Assembly: GCA_902168205.1 (NCBI GenBank)
Contig: CABHOK010000003.1
Coordinates: 1,860,001 to 1,924,000, forward strand
Direction: 5' to 3'
Origin: an uncultured Chitinophaga sp.
Lineage (GTDB): Bacteria > Bacteroidota > Bacteroidia > Cytophagales > Cyclobacteriaceae
Length of the DNA: 64,000 nucleotides
The position numbers were made by a program, and so were the translations under genes. Each line of letters begins with the position of its first letter. Positions within the stretch are counted from its first letter, which is position 1. Positions 63,412-64,000 of this stretch are shown in pieces. The notes beneath the pieces are model-generated. The model was not told the origin of the DNA. It did not search any database and saw only the letters and a program-made list of their open reading frames with translations.

Positions 63412-64000
63412 ATGGTATATCGCGCTATAGTAGGGCTGACACTGGTTTTTGCAGTGTCAGCTTTTTCTTTTCAGGTTGTTGCCCAGCAGGCAGATGATGC
63501 TGCGTTGAAAGAGATTAACGAGCACCGGAAGAAACAGCAAAGTGAATTTCGCGATCCGGATAAATCTCCGTTGGACAAGAAAGAGCGCAGGAAGTTTAAG
63601 GGACTTAATTACTATCCGATCGATCTCAACTTTCGTGTAAAGGCTACATTCGTGAAAAATGAAGCTCCGGTGTTGTTTAAAATGAAAACAACCACTACGC
63701 GTTTACCCGACTATGTAAAGTATGGCGATATATACTTTCTGCTGGATGGTGAAGATTATAAACTGGAAGTATATCAAAGCCAGGATTTACTAAAGCGTCC
63801 GGGGTATGAAGACTATCTCTTTATTCCATTTACGGATGAGACCAACGGAAAAGATACTTATGACGTAGGTCGTTACCTCGAGTTTCGTATACCCACGGGT
63901 GAAGAGGTGATTATTGATTTTAATAAGGCGTATAACCCGTACTGCAGCTATAGCGACAAGTACTCATGCCCCATACCTCCGGAAGTAAATCATTTGCCGC
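63412..64000 (+). CDS. DUF1684 family secreted protein (3' end cut by window)
   Basis: The frame starts at the ATG at 63412 and is open to the right edge. A Sec signal ends near VVAQQ, then KSPLDKKERRKFKGLNYYPI, TTTRLPDYVKYGDIYFLLDG and LFIPFTDETNGKDTYDVGRY. YNPYCSYSDKYSCPIPPEVN ends the visible part. These are DUF1684 hallmarks, including the YNPYC...CPIPP segment. The family is of unknown function and often secreted. About 196 residues are visible; it should end soon past the edge. No terminator is seen between it and the M48 gene. Confidence 0.92.
   Translation, partial: MVYRAIVGLTLVFAVSAFSFQVVAQQADDAALKEINEHRKKQQSEFRDPDKSPLDKKERRKFKGLNYYPIDLNFRVKATFVKNEAPVLFKMKTTTTRLPDYVKYGDIYFLLDGEDYKLEVYQSQDLLKRPGYEDYLFIPFTDETNGKDTYDVGRYLEFRIPTGEEVIIDFNKAYNPYCSYSDKYSCPIPPEVNHLP

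Overview
The window reads as a chromosome segment of a Bacteroidota bacterium, probably of the order Cytophagales. This is inferred from several signs. There is a type IX secretion (T9SS) C-terminal sorting domain, a BlaI/M56-TonB pair, and a Bacteroidota-type serine-palmitoyltransferase-like enzyme. A 59-residue histone-H1-like protein, TAnnTTTG promoter elements close to start codons, and many lipoproteins and outer-membrane barrels point the same way. I saw no rRNA, tRNA, CRISPR array or intact insertion sequence.

Layout. 1-4.6 kb: an imelysin-like/di-haem peroxidase cut by the left edge, dCMP deaminase, Lys/Ala-rich small proteins, a long non-coding stretch, and murB. 4.6-10.7 kb: a glyoxalase-fold protein, then a four-gene minus-strand operon (DUF1800, DUF1501 with T9SS tail, outer-membrane barrel, lipoprotein). 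10.9-18 kb: HMG-CoA-lyase-like enzyme, TPR protein, dprA, merR, CapA-like protein, HPP membrane protein, and two tandem M23 peptidases. 18-26.4 kb: alaS, gatB, a TlpA-like lipoprotein, a DUF3298-type lipoprotein, and an M56/BlaI regulatory pair. 26.6-34.5 kb: DUF3050, a haem/VCBS lipoprotein with a DUF4159 protein, lipoproteins, and a large ABC exporter. 34.6-42.7 kb: serine dehydratase beta chain, TolC and MacA-like efflux parts, pyrophosphatase, and four glycosyltransferases.

42.7-52.8 kb looks like a decayed, AT-richer accessory island. It holds a tyrosine-recombinase remnant, a double-core hybrid histidine kinase, a DUF3606 protein, an outer-membrane-protein fragment and a duplicated NTF2-like lipoprotein. 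It also holds an AraC-regulator remnant beside an aldo/keto reductase, a Crp/Fnr regulator, and two tandem paralogous STAS-like proteins. 52.8-64 kb returns to core genes: CPBP protease, Maf, DUF1015, biotin carboxylase, the serine-palmitoyltransferase-like enzyme and the H1-like protein. A thiol peroxidase with a histone-like tail, an M23 peptidase, a FAH-family enzyme, an M48 protease, and a DUF1684 protein cut by the right edge follow.

The most interesting points are four. A peroxiredoxin carries an H1-like Lys/Ala tail next to the H1-like gene, and two other Lys/Ala-rich proteins lie in the window. The DUF1800/DUF1501 operon has a protein with both a Tat-like signal and a T9SS sorting tail. 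The DUF3050 protein has a ligand pattern resembling haem-oxygenase-like diiron oxidases. The accessory island carries several gene scars.
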